Notes under the pieces: generated by a model | Databases searched by the model: none | The model's input: the letters and a program-made list of their open reading frames with translations, nothing else | What the model was told of the DNA's origin: nothing | Shown: in pieces, positions 7,280-10,000 of the stretch | Layout of the letters: every line of letters begins with the position of its first letter | How positions within the stretch are numbered: position 1 is the stretch's first letter | Program-made: the position numbers and the translations under genes | Source: Candidatus Hydrogenedens sp. | GTDB taxonomy: Bacteria > Hydrogenedentota > Hydrogenedentia > Hydrogenedentales > Hydrogenedentaceae | Direction of reading: 5' to 3' | Assembly: GCA_020216745.1 (NCBI GenBank) | Contig: JAIWNQ010000057.1 | Span: 1-10,000 of the forward strand | DNA: 10,000 nucleotides

Positions 7280-9451
7280 ATGAATCAAAAACAAACAACT
7301 ATTCTTTCTGAAAAACAAACATTAGATTTATTAGAAAAATACAAAATACCCATAGCAGACTTTCGCATTTGTTATAACATAGAGGAACTCATTTCCTCTT
7401 CAAAAAATTTAGAATTTCCGATAACAATAAAAGGTATGGCAGAAGGAATTGCCCATAAAAGCGATTTGGGATTAGTAAAAACAGATATAAAATCGGAAGA
7501 AGATTTATTAAAAGCAGTAAAAGAGATTCAGAACAATGCACAAAACCATAATCTATCGGGATTTTTATTACAAAAACATATTTATGGTAAACGCGAACTT
7601 ATCATTGGCGGAATGAAACATAATGAATATGGTGTGTGTGTTTATATCGGTATAGGAGGCATTTTTGTAGAAGCGATAGAAGATGTGTCTTTCCGTTCTG
7701 CCCCCATTAGTGAAATTGATTTACAAGAAATGATCTATGAATTACATTTCAAAAAAATCTTTAATTCATTTCGCGGAGACCCTCCTATTGATACAAAAAA
7801 GATTTTCCTCATAATAAAATCTATTGAAAATCTATTAAGCAATGAAGCAGAAATCAGTCAATTTGAATTAAATCCTATTTTGATACATCGTGATACACCT
7901 ATTGCAGTAGATGCCCTTGCAGTTAAAGGGAACATTTCGATAAAAAATGAACAAACAGAGAGAACATCACTTGATTTCAACACACTATTGAAACTATTTG
8001 AACCTGAAAGTATTGCCATTGTTGGCATAACAGATACCCCAATCAAATGGGGTTTTCGCGTCCTGTTTAATACTCTTGAGGGGGGATACACAGGAAAGAT
8101 ATATGGTGTTAATCCCAAACGAAGCGAGGTCTTGAATATTCCTTGTTATCCCTCTATTTTGGATTTGCCCGAAGTGGTAGATTTGGCGGTTATTATTGTT
8201 CCTCCACCAACAGTTCTACCTTCGGTTCAGGAATGTATCCAAAAAGGTATTCAAGTTGTCCTTGTCATAACAGCAGGTTTTGGAGAATTGAATAATGAAG
8301 AGGCACAAACTTCTCAGGAAAAATTAAAACAAATTGCCCACGAAAATAATCTATATCTTATCGGTCCTAATTGCGCAGGTGTAGTCAGTCCATATCCAAA
8401 AAAATTGTATTGTTCAATGATAGGAAGATATCCTCAACCAGGTGGATTAAGTATCTTATCTCAAAGTGGGAATATTGGAAACACAATAATGAGTTGGGCT
8501 ATGGAACACCATTTAGGACTATCTCGATTTATCAGCACAGGCAATGAAGCAGTTATTAAAAATTACCATTACTTGAACTTTTTCGGTTCTGACCCCAAAA
8601 CAAAGGTGATTTTTTCTTATATTGAAAGTGCAAAGGATATTCGTCTCTTCTTCAACGAATTAAAAAAGACAACAAGGAAAAAACCTGTAATAATATTAAA
8701 AGGAGGCAAAACTCAGGCAGGTTCTCGCGCCGCTTCTTCACACACTGGTGCATTAGCCACTGATTACCGATTATTTCGCGGGATTTGTATCCAACAAGGT
8801 GCAATACTGACTGAAGATGTGTATGAAGCAACCGAAACAGCCTATCTTCTTTCGAATGTTCCACTCCCCCGAGGCAGGAATGTGGGTATTCTATCGCAAG
8901 GGGGGGGCTGGGGTGTTATTTCTGCAGATGTGTGTACAAAAGTAGGATTAAACGTCATTCCTCTTTCCGAAAACACATTAAAAAAATTAGATGCTATTAT
9001 GCCTAAATGGTGGAATCGAACAAATCCTGTGGATATGGTCGCAGGAACAGATAGAAACTTATTTAAAAATTCAATGGAAATACTAATACAGGACGACGAA
9101 GTTGACATACTGGTTATCTTAGGCATTGGCTATATCGGTAGTGCATATGTGCGTCTCCAAAATTCAGAACGGGCAAAACATTTGGGACTTGACAAATTAT
9201 CAGAGATCGGAACCCATTTTGAGATAAAAGATGCAGAGGAAATTACAAGACTTATGCAAACCTACCAAAAACCCATTGTAGTGGCTTCAGACACAACGAT
9301 CCTATCTCACGGTCAAAATAAAAATCCAGTACTAAAAAAACTCGAAGAAATGAATATCTATGTCTTCCAAAATCCTACCAATATGGCAAAAGCCATTGCC
9401 CACCTCTGCCGATACAGCGAATACCTTCGAAACACCCCTCGTATTTTTTAA
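7280..9451 (+). CDS. Acyl-CoA synthetase (ADP-forming), fused beta-alpha subunits
   Basis: A 723-residue cytoplasmic enzyme of the NDP-forming acetate-CoA ligase family, which interconverts acyl-CoA + ADP + Pi with acid + ATP + CoA. In fermenters it usually makes ATP from acyl-CoA. Residues ~8-220 are the ATP-grasp (beta) part with HKSDLGLV; His59 corresponds to the conserved beta-subunit His. Residues ~238-365 are the CoA-binding Rossmann domain (FEPESIAIVG). Residues ~380-520 are the succinyl-CoA-ligase-like domain with SQSGNIGN and ASSHTGALA; His488 is the expected phosphohistidine. Residues ~530-700 are the second ligase domain (SQGGGWG, NPVDM). The beta part precedes alpha, the reverse of PatZ-like fusions. 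All key residues are present. The acyl substrate cannot be told from sequence. It is separated from the redox operon by 83 bases and may be transcribed separately. Confidence 0.9.
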   Translation: MNQKQTTILSEKQTLDLLEKYKIPIADFRICYNIEELISSSKNLEFPITIKGMAEGIAHKSDLGLVKTDIKSEEDLLKAVKEIQNNAQNHNLSGFLLQKHIYGKRELIIGGMKHNEYGVCVYIGIGGIFVEAIEDVSFRSAPISEIDLQEMIYELHFKKIFNSFRGDPPIDTKKIFLIIKSIENLLSNEAEISQFELNPILIHRDTPIAVDALAVKGNISIKNEQTERTSLDFNTLLKLFEPESIAIVGITDTPIKWGFRVLFNTLEGGYTGKIYGVNPKRSEVLNIPCYPSILDLPEVVDLAVIIVPPPTVLPSVQECIQKGIQVVLVITAGFGELNNEEAQTSQEKLKQIAHENNLYLIGPNCAGVVSPYPKKLYCSMIGRYPQPGGLSILSQSGNIGNTIMSWAMEHHLGLSRFISTGNEAVIKNYHYLNFFGSDPKTKVIFSYIESAKDIRLFFNELKKTTRKKPVIILKGGKTQAGSRAASSHTGALATDYRLFRGICIQQGAILTEDVYEATETAYLLSNVPLPRGRNVGILSQGGGWGVISADVCTKVGLNVIPLSENTLKKLDAIMPKWWNRTNPVDMVAGTDRNLFKNSMEILIQDDEVDILVILGIGYIGSAYVRLQNSERAKHLGLDKLSEIGTHFEIKDAEEITRLMQTYQKPIVVASDTTILSHGQNKNPVLKKLEEMNIYVFQNPTNMAKAIAHLCRYSEYLRNTPRIF

Positions 9452-9502
9452 ATTATCTTTTATTAATTAAAATATCTTTTTAGTACCTTTAATCTTAAAT
9501 TT

Positions 9503-10000
9503 TTATTTGGACAGTCGTGGTTTGATGATATATTCTATCCAATTAATAAATTCGCATTCACGGATTTTATCATCAATTAAATCATCATCAATCTTATATT
9601 GCCAGCGAATATATTTTAATGAGGGATTTGCATGTACCATTTCAAGTCGTGTTACATATATCATCATGTCTTCGTGGTCTCGGAACATTCCCTGTTGAAT
9701 AAGTTTAGGTTCACGTGCAATGATTAACCGTGCAACTTCATGCAGATTATATTCAGGATGATATTGAGTTGCCCAGAATACACCTTTCTTATAATGAACC
9801 TCACACGCTTGAACAGTACTCCAATCATTTCCCGCTAATAAAATTCCTCCATCTGCCAATTTGGTTACATGGTCATCGTGACTAACAAAATGAGAATATA
9901 CTTCAGGTTTTCCCTTAAACATGGGGTGTTTCTTCCCTTCTTCTGTTAGTCTGATTTTTGTTGAAATTCCCATCTCGCGTCCTTTAGGATGAGGCTCCAC
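9503..10000 (-). CDS. Class I glutamine amidotransferase, C-terminal part (5' end beyond window)
   Basis: The last 165 codons of a gene entering from the right edge. The edge codon GTG is most likely an internal Val, not a start, because the text there (VEPHPKGREMG) matches the middle of the family. The catalytic His and Glu are seen in QYHPE (residues 81 and 83 of the visible part), and HFVSHDDHVTKL is the usual conserved region before it. The nucleophile Cys must lie upstream, outside the window. It resembles the stand-alone GMP-synthase-like amidotransferases. About 80 residues follow the HPE motif, a helical extension rich in charged residues. It is convergent with the acyl-CoA synthetase gene, with 51 AT-rich bases between the stops. 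The acceptor substrate is unknown. Confidence 0.85.
   Translation of the reverse strand: MEPHPKGREMGISTKIRLTEEGKKHPMFKGKPEVYSHFVSHDDHVTKLADGGILLAGNDWSTVQACEVHYKKGVFWATQYHPEYNLHEVARLIIAREPKLIQQGMFRDHEDMMIYVTRLEMVHANPSLKYIRWQYKIDDDLIDDKIRECEFINWIEYIIKPRLSK

Noticed and set aside
8842..9126. Antisense ORFs within the acyl-CoA synthetase gene and other short opposite-strand ORFs (for example 3541-3750, 6433-6648)
   Set aside because: They are shadows of strongly supported genes, have no recognisable domains or good ribosome binding sites, and are low in complexity.
9452..9502. Bidirectional terminator between the convergent acyl-CoA synthetase and amidotransferase genes
   Set aside because: Only T/A-rich runs and a TTAATTAA palindrome (9463-9470) are present; no GC-containing stem is visible.

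Overview
The window is AT-rich bacterial DNA with seven intact coding sequences and one truncated one, packed closely and mostly on the + strand. Shine-Dalgarno sites, sigma-70-like promoter elements and TAA/TGA stops are ordinary bacterial ones. The gene content fits an anaerobe or facultative anaerobe: a radical SAM enzyme, a NosR/NapH-like iron-sulfur and FMN membrane protein, and an ADP-forming acyl-CoA synthetase. I cannot assign a phylum. No rRNA, tRNA, CRISPR array, insertion sequence or phage gene was seen.

Layout. Positions 8-370 (- strand) encode a small cysteine-rich DGC-family protein. It is divergent from the main gene run across a ~200-base AT-rich spacer holding a candidate promoter for each direction. 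The main run, 574-7196, is five + strand genes that overlap or nearly abut: (1) the AmmeMemoRadiSam radical SAM enzyme; (2) a 63-residue, very basic peptide with a twin-arginine-like start, overlapping gene 1; (3) a Memo-AMMECR1 fusion with an N-terminal signal or lipoprotein-like segment; (4) a 1184-residue polytopic membrane protein joining a spermidine-synthase-like module, an FMN-binding domain with the SGAT flavinylation motif, and a NosR/NapH-like iron-sulfur domain; (5) a 107-residue single-span membrane protein overlapping gene 4. After an 83-base gap comes an ADP-forming acyl-CoA synthetase in beta-alpha order (7280-9451). A convergent class I glutamine amidotransferase is cut off by the right edge (9503-10000).

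Working together (inference). Genes 1 and 3 are the known but functionally unassigned AmmeMemoRadiSam set. Here the Memo-AMMECR1 protein looks exported, a basic Tat-like peptide sits between the two, and the next gene encodes a probable transmembrane electron conduit: four Cys-pair/triplet elements predicted inside, FMN predicted outside. A plausible reading is an envelope system in which a radical-SAM-dependent step, possibly acting on the small peptide, is tied to an exported Memo-AMMECR1 protein and a flavin/iron-sulfur redox relay. This grouping is the most interesting content of the window. The acyl-CoA synthetase and amidotransferase look like ordinary metabolism and need not belong to it.
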